The notes: generated from the sequence alone by a model not told the origin. 64,000 bases of DNA from Streptomyces sp. Mut1 (GCF_030719295.1 NZ_CP120997.1:7512001-7576000), one strand, 5' to 3'. Positions 7,680 to 16,707 are shown, counted from the first letter of the stretch. A program made the numbers and translations.

Positions 7680-9935
7680 TCACCGCGGTCCGTCCCCGGC
7701 CGCCGGTCCGTTGCCGGCTGCCGGTCCGTTGGCGGCTGCCGGTCCGTTGGCGGCTGCCGGTCCGTTGGCGGCTGCCGGTCCGTTGGCGCCGTTGTCCTTC
7801 AACGGCTCGGCGACGCTTCGGTGTACGGGGGGCGAGGTGGGCGGCGCCGCCGGTCCGATCTCGCACCAGACCGCCTTGCCCTCGCCCCGGGGCTCGATGC
7901 CCCATCGCGTGGCGACGGCGTCCAGCAGCAGCAGACCGCGGCCCGAGGTCGCGGTCTCGCCCGGCGAGCGGCGCCTCGGCCAGGTGCTGGAGCGGTCCTG
8001 CACCGAAAGCCGCACCCGGCGTACCGGCTCGGGCAGCACCTCCAGGGTGAGGACGGCGCCGCCCTCCGTGTGCAGCAGCACGTTCACCAGCAGTTCGCCG
8101 GTCACCAGCTCGGCATCGTCGGCGAGTTCGGCCATCTCCCAGTCGGTCAGGGCCTGGCGCACGATCGTCCGCGCCTCGGAGAGCCCCTCCGGATCCGCCT
8201 GGTGGATGTACTGGTGCAGGCGCGGCGCCCGGGGCGAGCCCGGGTCGGGACTGCGCCGCAGCACCAGCAGCGCGACGTCGTCACCGGAGCCCCAGCGTTC
8301 CCACAGCCGGTCCGAGAGATGGTCGGCCAACGCCTCCGCACCCGCCGGTCCCGCACTGACCTCGGTGATCAGCGTGCGCACCCCGGCGTCGATGTCGGCG
8401 CCCGGCTCCTCCACCAGCCCGTCCGTGTACAGGACCAGGGTCTCGCCCGGCACCAGATCGAGCCGGGTCTCCGGGTACTCCTCGTCACCGAAGTCCGTCG
8501 AAATGCCCAGCGGCATGCCCCCGCGCACCTGGGGGCTGCCGACCCGGCCGTCCATGTGCCGGATCAGGGGCCCGAAGTGACCGGCCCGCACCACCCGTAC
8601 GGTTCCGGACTCCAGGTCGACCTGGGCGTAGGTGCATGTGGCGAACCGCTCCGTGTCCAGCTCGGCGAGGAAGCGGGAGGCCCTGGCCAGCACCGTCGAC
8701 GGCGGATGCCCCTCGGCGGCGTACGCGCGCAGCGCGATCCGGAGCTGGCCCATGATCGCGGCCGCGTGCGTGTCATGGCCCTGGACGTCACCCACTACGA
8801 TCCCGAAGCGGTTCTTCGGCAGCGCGATCACGTCGTACCAGTCGCCGCCGACCTGCCGGCCGCTCCACGCCGCGTGGTAGCGGACGGCGATCTCGCCGCC
8901 CTCGATGTCGTGGATGCGCGGCGGCAGCATCGCCGACTGGAGCCCGGTGGCGAACTCGCGCTCCTCGTCGAACAGCTTGGCCCGCTGGAGGGACTGGGCG
9001 ACGATCGCGGCGAGCCCCAGACAGAGAATGCGTTCGTCGGGCTTGAAGGAGGTGCGCTCACGGTAGAAGAGGGCCAGCCCGCCGAGCGACCGCGCCTGCG
9101 CGACCAGCGGAAGGTAGGCCGCAGCCTGGAACCTCAGACGCCCCACGTACGGTTCGAGCACCGGGTAGCGCCGCGTCAGTGCCGCCAGGGAGCTCACGAA
9201 TCTCGGCCGGCCGCTCAGCACGGTGTCGGCCAGCGGGAACTTCGGGTCGAGGCGGCCCGAACCCAGGTCGCCGATGGCCTCCAGGGACTCGCCGCTCACC
9301 GCGATGACGTTCAGCACCGCGTTGTCCAGCAGCCCGAGCGCGAGCCCGTCGGCGCCCAGCCGTGCCAGTCCACCGGGCCCCGTCAGGGCCGCGGTCACGT
9401 CGTCCACCGTCACCGCCCGCGACAACGCACTCGTTGTTCGTTCAACGATATCGGTCTGCCGTCGGCGGCGTTTCTCCAGTTCCAGCACGAAGGCCGAATG
9501 GGTGACCTCGGCCGTCGCGTCACGCACCAGACCGATCACCCGGCGCGCCTTCCCGTCCTCGCCGCGCAGGATGCGCCCCTGGACATGGGTCCACTGTTCG
9601 CGGCCGTCGGCGAGCGGAATCCGGAAGTGGACGCTGTACGAGCTGACAGAACTCTTTAGCGCGTCGTCCGTCTCCACGCCGAGCCTGATGCGCTCCCCGG
9701 GCTCCAGACGCTCCGCCAGGGTCTCCGGCCGCGCGTCGTAGGAGGCCGGGTCCAGGCCGAAGACCAGCAGGCCGGCCTCGTCGATGTCGAGCGTCCCGGC
9801 ACCGAGATCCCACTCGAAGCTGCCGGTCCGGTTCATGGCAAGCCGCTCCGCCGTACCGGTCTCGCAGGCCGGCGCCTTGCCGGTGGGCCGGCCCGGCGGG
9901 CCGGGAATGACCGGCGGCCCGTTCTGATCGGTCAT
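7680..9935 (-). CDS. PAS-GAF-PP2C (SpoIIE) phosphatase with C-terminal ATPase domain
   Basis: 751-aa cytosolic regulator. The ATG at 9935 (MTDQNGPP) has a GGAG site upstream. Domains in order: PAS (about 35-150), GAF (about 165-325), SpoIIE-type Ser/Thr phosphatase (about 350-560; metal-binding GGDWYDV and VGDVQGHD), then a HATPase_c anti-sigma kinase-like domain (about 590-715; TGELLVNVLLHT and TSGRGLLLLDAVA). Such proteins act on anti-sigma antagonists and sigma-factor switches in Streptomyces. The C terminus is a hexapeptide repeat based on NGPAAA. The partner proteins are not encoded nearby. Confidence 0.92.
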   Translation of the reverse strand: MTDQNGPPVIPGPPGRPTGKAPACETGTAERLAMNRTGSFEWDLGAGTLDIDEAGLLVFGLDPASYDARPETLAERLEPGERIRLGVETDDALKSSVSSYSVHFRIPLADGREQWTHVQGRILRGEDGKARRVIGLVRDATAEVTHSAFVLELEKRRRRQTDIVERTTSALSRAVTVDDVTAALTGPGGLARLGADGLALGLLDNAVLNVIAVSGESLEAIGDLGSGRLDPKFPLADTVLSGRPRFVSSLAALTRRYPVLEPYVGRLRFQAAAYLPLVAQARSLGGLALFYRERTSFKPDERILCLGLAAIVAQSLQRAKLFDEEREFATGLQSAMLPPRIHDIEGGEIAVRYHAAWSGRQVGGDWYDVIALPKNRFGIVVGDVQGHDTHAAAIMGQLRIALRAYAAEGHPPSTVLARASRFLAELDTERFATCTYAQVDLESGTVRVVRAGHFGPLIRHMDGRVGSPQVRGGMPLGISTDFGDEEYPETRLDLVPGETLVLYTDGLVEEPGADIDAGVRTLITEVSAGPAGAEALADHLSDRLWERWGSGDDVALLVLRRSPDPGSPRAPRLHQYIHQADPEGLSEARTIVRQALTDWEMAELADDAELVTGELLVNVLLHTEGGAVLTLEVLPEPVRRVRLSVQDRSSTWPRRRSPGETATSGRGLLLLDAVATRWGIEPRGEGKAVWCEIGPAAPPTSPPVHRSVAEPLKDNGANGPAAANGPAAANGPAAANGPAAGNGPAAGDGPR
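7690..7795. repeat. 18-bp in-frame tandem repeat at the 3' end of the phosphatase gene
   Basis: About five copies of an 18-bp unit containing CCGGTCCGTTGGCGGCTG encode NGPAAA/NGPAAG hexapeptides. The central copies are identical at DNA level, which indicates recent slippage and likely length polymorphism between strains. Confidence 0.85.
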
Positions 9936-10153
9936 TCCAGCTCCGAGGATCGTCCGGCGGGTCTGCCGTACGGCGTGCCCCAATTGTCGGGCCGGTGCGG
10001 TACGTCTGCCACAGCGGGAACCGCCCCGCACCGCCGCCCGGCACCCCGGGCCACCCCTCGTGCCCCCTGCCGCGGCGCGCCGCGCACAATGGCAGCGGAA
10101 GATCGTCCGCGCCCCGCGGACGGTAGGGCACCAGGGCAGACCGGAGCGCACGC

Positions 10154-11224
10154 ATGAACCACGAGGATCCCGTCCTGCTGCACACCGAGGGACGCGTCCG
10201 CCACCTCACGCTCAACCGCCCCCGCGCCCTGAACGCGCTGAACCACGCCATGGTGCTGCGCATGGCCGAAGCGCTCGACGCGGCGGAGCAGGACCCCGGC
10301 GTCACCGCGGTGCTGCTCACCGGCGCGGGGGAGCGGGGCCTGTGCGCGGGCGGCGACATCCGCGCCGTCCGCGACGACGCCGTGGCCGGCGGCCGCGCCT
10401 CACTGGACTTCTGGCGTGACGAATACCGGCTCAACGCACGGATCGCCCGCTTCCCCAAGCCGTACATCGCGCTCATGGACGGCATCGTGATGGGCGGCGG
10501 CGTCGGAGTCTCCGCCCACGGCTCCGTCCGGATCGTCACCGAGCGTTCCCGCATCGCCATGCCGGAGACGGGAATCGGATTCGTTCCGGACGTCGGCGGA
10601 ACGTACCTCCTGGGGACCGCGCCCGGCGAACTCGGCACGCACCTGGCCCTCACCGGCGAGGCGATCGGCGCCGCCGACGCGCTGCTCTGCGGCCTCGCCG
10701 ACCACTTCGTGCCCGCCCAGGGGCTCGCCGCCCTCGTCGCCGACCTCGGTGCCTGCACCACGCCCGAGGCCGTCACCGCGACCGCCGGGCGGCACGCCCG
10801 CCCCGCACCCGGCGGCGTGCTGGCCGGCCACCGGGCCTGGATCGACTCCTGCTACGCCGCGGACACCGTGGAGGAGATCATCGACCGCCTCACCGGCCAC
10901 GAGGCCCCCGCGGCCAAGGAGACGGCGGCCATCATCCTGGCCAAGGCACCCACCTCACTGAAGGTGACCCTCGAATCCGTGCGCCGGGCGCGCCGGCTCG
11001 GCGGCCTCGAAGCGGTGCTCGACCAGGAATACCGCGTCTCGACCACCGCCTTCGCCGGGCCCGACCTGGTGGAGGGCGTCCGGGCGCAGATCGTGGACAA
11101 GGACCGCGACCCCCGCTGGAACCCGGCCGAGCTCTCCCGCGTCACCCCCGCGGACGTCGCCCGCCACTTCGCGCCCCTCGGCGACCGCGAACTCGGTCTC
11201 GGACCGGCACCGGAAGCCGGCTGA
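10154..11224 (+). CDS. Enoyl-CoA hydratase/isomerase family, 3-hydroxyisobutyryl-CoA hydrolase-like
   Basis: 356-aa crotonase-fold enzyme. CoA and oxyanion-hole motifs are clear: AGGDIRAV (about 66-73), then DGIVMGGGVGVSAHG, then MPETGIGFVPDVGGTY with the catalytic Glu/Asp region. The length and the C-terminal extension fit 3-hydroxyisobutyryl-CoA hydrolase (valine degradation; ~350 aa) better than a plain ~260-aa hydratase. No other valine-catabolism gene is adjacent, so the substrate is an inference. It is divergent from the phosphatase gene. Confidence 0.85.
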   Translation: MNHEDPVLLHTEGRVRHLTLNRPRALNALNHAMVLRMAEALDAAEQDPGVTAVLLTGAGERGLCAGGDIRAVRDDAVAGGRASLDFWRDEYRLNARIARFPKPYIALMDGIVMGGGVGVSAHGSVRIVTERSRIAMPETGIGFVPDVGGTYLLGTAPGELGTHLALTGEAIGAADALLCGLADHFVPAQGLAALVADLGACTTPEAVTATAGRHARPAPGGVLAGHRAWIDSCYAADTVEEIIDRLTGHEAPAAKETAAIILAKAPTSLKVTLESVRRARRLGGLEAVLDQEYRVSTTAFAGPDLVEGVRAQIVDKDRDPRWNPAELSRVTPADVARHFAPLGDRELGLGPAPEAG

Positions 11225-11281
11225 ACCCGAAGCGGTCCGTCCGGGGCCCGAGACCTCGCACGGCGCGTCGGGGCGAATGGC

Positions 11282-11512
11282 TCAGTGGCCGCCGCTGCCC
11301 GACAGGCTCGGCCGGATCGACCGGACGAGGTCGAAGAACCGGGTCTCGTTGCCCGAGAGCCCCGCGCGCCGCAGCGCCCCGTCGGCCTCCTCGATCGGCG
11401 AGGCGAGCAACGGCAGGTACAGCGGGGCGTCCCGCGGATCGGAGAGGACCGCCCGGGTCGCCTCCAGTAAACGGACATAGGCCTGCGCCGCGGCGAGTTC
11501 GTCCTTGCGCAT
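11282..11512 (-). CDS. Small conserved-type hypothetical protein (76 aa)
   Basis: Encodes MRKDELAAAQAYVRLLEATR, then SDPRDAPLYLPLLASPIEEADGALRR (seen in two pieces) and ends SGSGGH. Predicted helical and soluble, with no recognised domain. Supported by normal codon structure and position in an otherwise empty gap; function unknown. Confidence 0.6.
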   Translation of the reverse strand: MRKDELAAAQAYVRLLEATRAVLSDPRDAPLYLPLLASPIEEADGALRRAGLSGNETRFFDLVRSIRPSLSGSGGH

Positions 11513-11600
11513 CTCAGCATCTCCCGGTCAGAGGTGTCGGACCCACAAGCATCCCCCACGGGTCTGACAGTCACCCCCGGTCAGGGGTGCGGCACGGCCT

Positions 11601-12092
11601 CTATCGGCCGTCCGGCCGACGCCCGCCCACCGGAGGCTCGACCTCCAGGAACCGGCGGCCGCGCGGTCCCCGGTACAACAGCGCCGTCCACCCCGCCTCC
11701 CGCAGCGCCGCCGCGCACCGGGTCAGTTCGCCCTCCTCCTCGTAGGCGGCCCCACTGCCGGGCGGCCCCGGCCACTCCACCCGCGCCGTGCCCGGCGAGG
11801 ACCCGGCGGCCACCCGGTACCCCTTCGCCGTGCGCCGCCCTGACAGGCCGACGGCCGAGGCGGGCAGCCCCGCCGCCTCCAGCGCCAGGGCGACGGCCCG
11901 CACCGGCCGGTGCAGTTCCCATGGCGCCGGTACGGACTCCGGGGCGGCGTGGCCGGCATTGGCCAGGCGCCTGATCTGGAGCAGTCCGTCGAACGCGGTC
12001 CGCACCGAAGCGGCCCGCGCCGGTCCCGGCTCCGACGGGCCGTCCCCCGTGGCCGGTTCGAAGCCGCCGTCCGCCTCGGCGCCCATCCGCAT
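11601..12092 (-). CDS. Hypothetical protein (163 aa)
   Basis: 163-aa soluble protein. The first ~35 residues are low complexity, and the start could be either of two Met codons. The core contains QIRRLANAGHAAPESVPAPW and a C-terminal alpha/beta part (AAALREAGWTALLYRGPRGRRFLEVEPP). No known motif or membrane segment. Function unknown. Confidence 0.6.
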   Translation of the reverse strand: MRMGAEADGGFEPATGDGPSEPGPARAASVRTAFDGLLQIRRLANAGHAAPESVPAPWELHRPVRAVALALEAAGLPASAVGLSGRRTAKGYRVAAGSSPGTARVEWPGPPGSGAAYEEEGELTRCAAALREAGWTALLYRGPRGRRFLEVEPPVGGRRPDGR

Positions 12093-12148
12093 CCCCTCCG
12101 CCGTACCGTCCTGGTGCCAGTGTGCGCCGCCCCACCGACAACCGGCGG

Positions 12149-13525
12149 TCAGGGCCGGGCGGCTCCGAGCACCTTGCCCGGGTTGAGGATGCCGTGCGGG
12201 TCGAGCGCCGCCTTCACCGCGTGGTGCATGCCGAGCACCGCGGGTCCCAGCTCCTTGTCCATGCCGCGCATCTTCAGCAGCCCCACCCCGTGCTCACCCG
12301 TGACCGTGCCGCCGAGCGCGATCGCGTCGTCCAGGATGTCCTCGAAGGCCGACTGGGCGCGGGTCCGGGCCGCTTCGTCGCCCGGAGGCGTGATGATGAG
12401 GGGGTGGAGGTTGCCGTCGCCCGCGTGCGCGATGTTGGCCACCAGGATGTCGTGCCGGGCGGCCGTCCGCTCGATCCGGGCCAGCATCTCCGGGACCGCG
12501 GTGCGCGGCACACAGACGTCCTCGGTCAGGACCGGACCCAGCCGCTCCAGCGCCGGATACGCCAGGCGCCGCGCCTGGAACAGCGCGTCCGCCTCCTGCT
12601 GGTCCGTGGAGACGGCGGCCCAGGTCGCCCCGGCCCGCTCGAAGCAGTCCCGGATGAGCTCGGCCTCGGCGTCGCCCTCGGCGCCCGGTGTGTCGACCCG
12701 GCCGAGCAGCACCACGTCGGCGTCGGCGGACAGCCCCATCTTCTTCCAGGCGTCGACCGCGGCGAGACAGTGCCGGTCCACCAGTTCCAGCGCGGACGGG
12801 ATGACCCCGGAGGCCGTCACGGCGCTCACGGCCTCACCCGCCGCGACCACCGAGGAGAAGTATCCGGCCACCGTCCGCTCCTGGAGCCGCGCCGGACGCA
12901 GCCGCACGGTGATCTCCGTGATGACCCCGAGCGTGCCCTCCGACCCCACCATCAGCCCGGCCAGGTCATATCCGGCCACCCCCTTCGCGGTGCGGCGGCC
13001 CAGCGACACGACCTCGCCGAGACCGTTGACGACCTCCAGGCCCAGCACGTAGTCGCGGGTCACGCCGTACTTGACGCAGCACATCCCGCCGGCGTTGGTC
13101 GCCACGTTCCCGCCGATGGTCGACCAGGGCGAACTGGCCGGATCCGGCGGGTACCACAGACCGTGCTCCGCGCTCGCCGCCCGCAGGTCGTCGTTGACCA
13201 CACCCGGCTGCACGACCGCCAGCCGCTCCGCGCGGTCGATGGAGACGATCCGGTTCATGTCCTCGAAGGACAGCACGATCGACCCGTCCACGGCGTTGGC
13301 ACCGCCGGACAGACCCGTGCCCGCGCCGCGCGGCACCAGGGGAATGCCGTGGGCCAGGCAGTGGCGCACCACCTCCTGGACCTCGGCGGTGCTCTGCGGC
13401 CGCACCACGGCCATCGGAGTCCCGTACGGAGCCCATTCGGCCTCGTCGTGCTGGTAACGGCCCAGGCCCGCCGGATCCGTCAGCACCCGCTGGGCCGGAA
13501 TGCTGTCGACTGGTGCGTTCGCCAC
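12149..13525 (-). CDS. FAD-binding oxidase, glycolate oxidase GlcD-like
   Basis: Flavoprotein of the VAO/PCMH class that oxidises 2-hydroxy acids such as glycolate or D-lactate. The FAD-binding half shows PRGAGTGLSGGANA and STIGGNVATNAGGMCCVKYG. The C-terminal FAD-oxidase domain ends with the family signature GEHGVGLLKMRG and LDPHGILNPGKVL. I favour the GTG at 13525 (458 aa) because GGGAGGTGG lies ~11 bases upstream; the outer ATG at 13546 would put that site inside the gene. No GlcE/GlcF partners are adjacent, so it may act alone like single-subunit D-lactate dehydrogenases. Confidence 0.88.
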   Translation of the reverse strand: MANAPVDSIPAQRVLTDPAGLGRYQHDEAEWAPYGTPMAVVRPQSTAEVQEVVRHCLAHGIPLVPRGAGTGLSGGANAVDGSIVLSFEDMNRIVSIDRAERLAVVQPGVVNDDLRAASAEHGLWYPPDPASSPWSTIGGNVATNAGGMCCVKYGVTRDYVLGLEVVNGLGEVVSLGRRTAKGVAGYDLAGLMVGSEGTLGVITEITVRLRPARLQERTVAGYFSSVVAAGEAVSAVTASGVIPSALELVDRHCLAAVDAWKKMGLSADADVVLLGRVDTPGAEGDAEAELIRDCFERAGATWAAVSTDQQEADALFQARRLAYPALERLGPVLTEDVCVPRTAVPEMLARIERTAARHDILVANIAHAGDGNLHPLIITPPGDEAARTRAQSAFEDILDDAIALGGTVTGEHGVGLLKMRGMDKELGPAVLGMHHAVKAALDPHGILNPGKVLGAARP

Positions 13526-13702
13526 GAGAGTGGCCACCTCCCACATTGGATGTACTACGCATCATTATCGCGCGGGGGCCGCCCGCTCCGCGGACCAGGG
13601 ACGGCACGCGGGGCCGATAGGCTCTGGACCTGTCCGGCGGACCAGGGCCGGACAGGCCCCAGAGCCGCTCACGAAGTCCCCGCCCCGGAGGATCCACGTA
13701 CC

Positions 13703-14539
13703 GTGCCCGACCACGACCGCCCGGCCGGAGCCGGCCGCGCCGCACTGCGCGCCGACTGCGGGAACTGCTTCGCCCTGTGCTGCGTCGCACTGACCCTGAC
13801 CCGGTCGGCCGACTTCGCCGTCGACAAGGCCGCCGGTACGCCCTGCCGCAACCTCCGGGACGACTTCCGCTGCGGCATCCACACCCGGCTGCGCACCGAG
13901 GGCTTTTCCGGCTGCACCGTGTACGACTGCTTCGGGGCGGGCCAGAAGGTGTCGCAGGAGACCTTCGGAGGGCGGGACTGGCGCGGTGCCCCGGAGACCG
14001 CGCGGCAGATGTTCGACGTCTTCCCCGTCGTCCGGCAGCTCCACGAACTGCTCTGGTACCTCACCGAGGCGGCCACCCTGGCGCCGGCGCGCCCCCTGCA
14101 CGGCGAGATACGGCGCACCCTGGAGGCGACCGAACGCCTCACCCGCCTCGAAGCCGACGCCCTCGCGGACCTCGACGTCGCGGCGCACCGGGGCGAGGTC
14201 GCCGCCCTGCTGGCGCGCGGCAGCGAACTCGTACGCGCCACGGCGCCCGGCCGCAGGAAGCGCAACCACCGCGGCGGCGACCTCATCGGCGCCCGGCTCA
14301 GGGGCGCCGACCTGCGAGGGGCCGATCTGCGCGGCGCCTACCTCATCGCGGCGGACCTCAGCGGCGCCGACCTCCGCCTGGCCGACCTCATCGGCGCGGA
14401 CTTCCGGGACGCGGACCTGTCGGGCGCCGACCTGACCGGTGCGCTCTTCCTGACGCAGGCCCAGCTGAACGCCGCCCGGGGGAGCGGCGCCACCCGGCTC
14501 CCGCCGTCGCTCGAACGTCCCGCGCACTGGGCGAAGTGA
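13703..14539 (+). CDS. Pentapeptide-repeat protein with Cys-rich N-terminal domain
   Basis: 278 aa from the GTG at 13703, behind GGAGG. The first 80 residues hold eight cysteines (C19, C22, C26, C27, C48, C57, C71, C76) in the pattern CGNCFALCC then single Cys, which resembles a metal- or cluster-binding (YkgJ-like) module. Residues ~80-190 are helical. Residues ~195-245 form about ten pentapeptide repeats (GADLRGADLRGAYLIAADLS), which make a right-handed beta-helix. Some pentapeptide proteins mimic DNA and protect gyrase, but this short solenoid gives no evidence of that. The reading frame stays open upstream into the antisense of the oxidase gene and should not be used. Confidence 0.85.
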   Translation: MPDHDRPAGAGRAALRADCGNCFALCCVALTLTRSADFAVDKAAGTPCRNLRDDFRCGIHTRLRTEGFSGCTVYDCFGAGQKVSQETFGGRDWRGAPETARQMFDVFPVVRQLHELLWYLTEAATLAPARPLHGEIRRTLEATERLTRLEADALADLDVAAHRGEVAALLARGSELVRATAPGRRKRNHRGGDLIGARLRGADLRGADLRGAYLIAADLSGADLRLADLIGADFRDADLSGADLTGALFLTQAQLNAARGSGATRLPPSLERPAHWAK

Positions 14540-14554
14540 CGGGACACCAGCACG

Positions 14555-15061
14555 TCAGGACCGCGGCGTCTCCAACGCCGCCTTGAGGCGTTCGAGCGTG
14601 GTGCGGATGTTGCGGCGCTGGAACACGGCGAAGGTGTGCCCCCTGGTGGCCACCCGGTCGAAGGCGTTGGCCACGGCATCGGGCCAGGCCCTGCGGTCGT
14701 CGGTCCAGGTCTCCGTGACCCGGGTACCGCCCTCCACGGCTTCGAAGCGGTACTCCCACGTGGCGATGGGCCCGCGCAGCAACGGCCGCCGGACACCGAT
14801 CGCATGGACCCGGAAGGCGAACCTGCGGCCCGGATCGGCCGCCGTCACCGTGCACCGCGTCGTCCAGCTCACCGGGCCGCGCTTGTTGCGGCCGTCGAAG
14901 ACCATGCCGACATACGCGTCCCGACGCTCACCCCGCACCCGCGCTCCCCGGTTCTCCGGGCTCCAGCGGCCCATCGCCGTCGGGTCGCTCAGCCGGGCGT
15001 ACACATCGGCGGGATCGGCGAGCACGACGATGCTGTCCGACACGGTCATGGTGCGGGGCAT
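14555..15061 (-). CDS. SRPBCC (START/polyketide cyclase-like) family protein
   Basis: 168-aa helix-grip protein that binds a hydrophobic ligand in a cavity. It opens VSDSIVVLADPADVYARLSD and carries MGRWSPEN and WEYRFEAVEGGTRVTETW, the usual SRPBCC spacing. The C terminus is a long amphipathic helix. It is divergent from the radical SAM gene and shares a 220-bp promoter region with it, so a common regulator is plausible. Ligand unknown. Confidence 0.85.
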   Translation of the reverse strand: MPRTMTVSDSIVVLADPADVYARLSDPTAMGRWSPENRGARVRGERRDAYVGMVFDGRNKRGPVSWTTRCTVTAADPGRRFAFRVHAIGVRRPLLRGPIATWEYRFEAVEGGTRVTETWTDDRRAWPDAVANAFDRVATRGHTFAVFQRRNIRTTLERLKAALETPRS

Positions 15062-15149
15062 GGGGCACTTCCGTTCCGCGGCCGGCTGCGGTCACCACCG
15101 GGCGTCGGGCCGGCCGCACGGCCGACGGGCTCCCGCCCCCACACCTTAC

Positions 15150-15159
15150 TGACCGGTCA
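15150..15159. promoter_or_regulatory. TGACCGGTCA palindrome between SRPBCC and radical SAM genes
   Basis: Perfect 10-bp palindrome within the looser dyad TTACTGACCGGTCACTTA (15147-15164). It resembles TetR-family operators in Streptomyces. It lies 88 bp from the SRPBCC start and 124 bp from the radical SAM start. Confidence 0.5.
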
Positions 15160-15283
15160 CTTAGGATCCGGCGGCGGGGAGTGACGGATCCGGCAGCCGG
15201 AACGAGAACGCCCCGCGGCCGTGGTTCGTTGCACAGAACGTCGCACCCGCAACACCGCCGACGACCGACCGAGGAGCCCGCAC

Positions 15284-16660
15284 ATGCCGAGCCGCACCGA
15301 CCCCAGCCGCACCGAGCCCGGCGGCACCGACACCGGCCGCACCCGCCTGATCGAGCGGCTGATGGAGCAGTTCCCGCACGTGCCGCGGGAAGCCGTCATC
15401 AAGGAGGACCTGCTGCGCGGCGGTCTCGCCTTCGACGAGTCCGCGCTCAGCGACAACGAGGACGGCGACGTCAAGCCGAAGTCCTACTTCATCTTCTCCT
15501 TCGACCACGGCACCCTGCCCGAGCTGGGCGCGGCCGCGCTGCGCCGCCCCCCGGAGGAGATCGTGCTCACCGGAGGCCCGTACGAACTGCGGCGCACCGT
15601 CGTCTCGGTGCGGGTCAACCCGGCGTCCCCCTACCGGGTCGCGGCGGACGACGACGGCGTGCTCGGGCTCTACCTCGACGGCAGGCGGATCTCCGACGTG
15701 GGCCTGCCGCCCATGCCGGACTACTACCGGCACACCCTCGCCAACGGCAAGTCCGTGATGGAGGTCGCCCCGACCATCCAGTGGGGCTACCTCGTCTACC
15801 TCACCGTCTTCCGCGTCTGCCAGTACTTCGGCGCGAAGGAGGAGTGCCAGTACTGCGACATCAACCACAACTGGCGCCAGCACAAGGCGGCCGGCCGCCC
15901 GTACACCGGGGTGAAGCCCGTCGAGGAGGTCCTGGAGGCGCTCGCCGTCATCGACCGGTACGACACGGCGAAGACCTCCACCGCGTACACCCTCACCGGC
16001 GGCGCCATCACCTCGCACATCGGCGGCCGGGACGAGGCGGACTTCTACGGCCAGTACGCCAAGGCCATCGAGGAGCGTTTCCCGGGCCGCTGGATCGGCA
16101 AGGTCGTCGCCCAGGCCCTGCCCAAGGCCGACGTCCAGCGCTTCCACGACTACGGGGTGCAGATCTACCACCCCAACTACGAGGTGTGGGACCGCCGGCT
16201 GTTCGAGCTGTACTGCCCCGGCAAGGAGCGCTACGTCGGCCGTGACGAGTGGCACCGCCGCATCCTGGACTCCGCCGACGTCTTCGGCGCCCGCAACGTC
16301 ATCCCCAACTTCGTCGCCGGAGTGGAGATGGCCGAGCCGTTCGGCTTCACCACGGTGAAGGAGGCCATCGACTCCACCACCGAGGGCCTGCGCTTCTTCA
16401 TGTCGCACGGCATCACTCCGCGCTTCACCACCTGGTGCCCCGAGCCGACGACGCCGCTCGGCAGGACCAACCCGGACGGTGCGCCGCTGGAGTACCACAT
16501 CCGGCTCCTGGAGGCCTACCGCGCGACGATGGAGGAGTACGGGCTCAGCTCGCCCCCCGGCTACGGCCCGCCCGGACCGGGGCAGGCCGTGTTCTCCGTC
16601 AGCTCCTTCATGGACAGCCTCCCGGCCGCGCCCGAGGCCGGGGACAGCGCCGAGAAGTGA
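15284..16660 (+). CDS. Radical SAM protein with atypical CX8CX2C motif
   Basis: 458-aa cytosolic enzyme. ATG at 15284 after GAGGAG. The only suitable Cys triad is C179-X8-C188-X2-C191 (VCQYFGAKEECQYCDIN), wider than the canonical CX3CX2C. It is followed by YTLTGGAIT (SAM amino-group GGE-like motif), HPNYEVWD and NVIPNFVAGVEMAEP, the usual strand ends of a radical SAM barrel. A ~150-residue N-terminal domain precedes the barrel. It would generate a 5'-deoxyadenosyl radical from SAM at a [4Fe-4S] cluster. The substrate is unknown; no RiPP precursor or maturation partner is visible next to it. Confidence 0.85.
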   Translation: MPSRTDPSRTEPGGTDTGRTRLIERLMEQFPHVPREAVIKEDLLRGGLAFDESALSDNEDGDVKPKSYFIFSFDHGTLPELGAAALRRPPEEIVLTGGPYELRRTVVSVRVNPASPYRVAADDDGVLGLYLDGRRISDVGLPPMPDYYRHTLANGKSVMEVAPTIQWGYLVYLTVFRVCQYFGAKEECQYCDINHNWRQHKAAGRPYTGVKPVEEVLEALAVIDRYDTAKTSTAYTLTGGAITSHIGGRDEADFYGQYAKAIEERFPGRWIGKVVAQALPKADVQRFHDYGVQIYHPNYEVWDRRLFELYCPGKERYVGRDEWHRRILDSADVFGARNVIPNFVAGVEMAEPFGFTTVKEAIDSTTEGLRFFMSHGITPRFTTWCPEPTTPLGRTNPDGAPLEYHIRLLEAYRATMEEYGLSSPPGYGPPGPGQAVFSVSSFMDSLPAAPEAGDSAEK

Positions 16661-16667
16661 GCGGCCC

Positions 16668-16707
16668 GCGCATGTGTGCCGGAGCGCGCGCCCCGGCACA
16701 CATGCGC
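16668..16707 (+). terminator. Terminator after the radical SAM gene
   Basis: 15-bp perfect stem, GCGCATGTGTGCCGG at 16668-16682 with its complement at 16693-16707, loop of ten bases. It starts eight bases after the stop codon. Confidence 0.8.

Noticed and set aside
12122..13702. N-terminal extension of the pentapeptide protein
   Set aside because: Runs antisense through the FAD oxidase gene; the GTG at 13703 has its own SD and a sensible N terminus.
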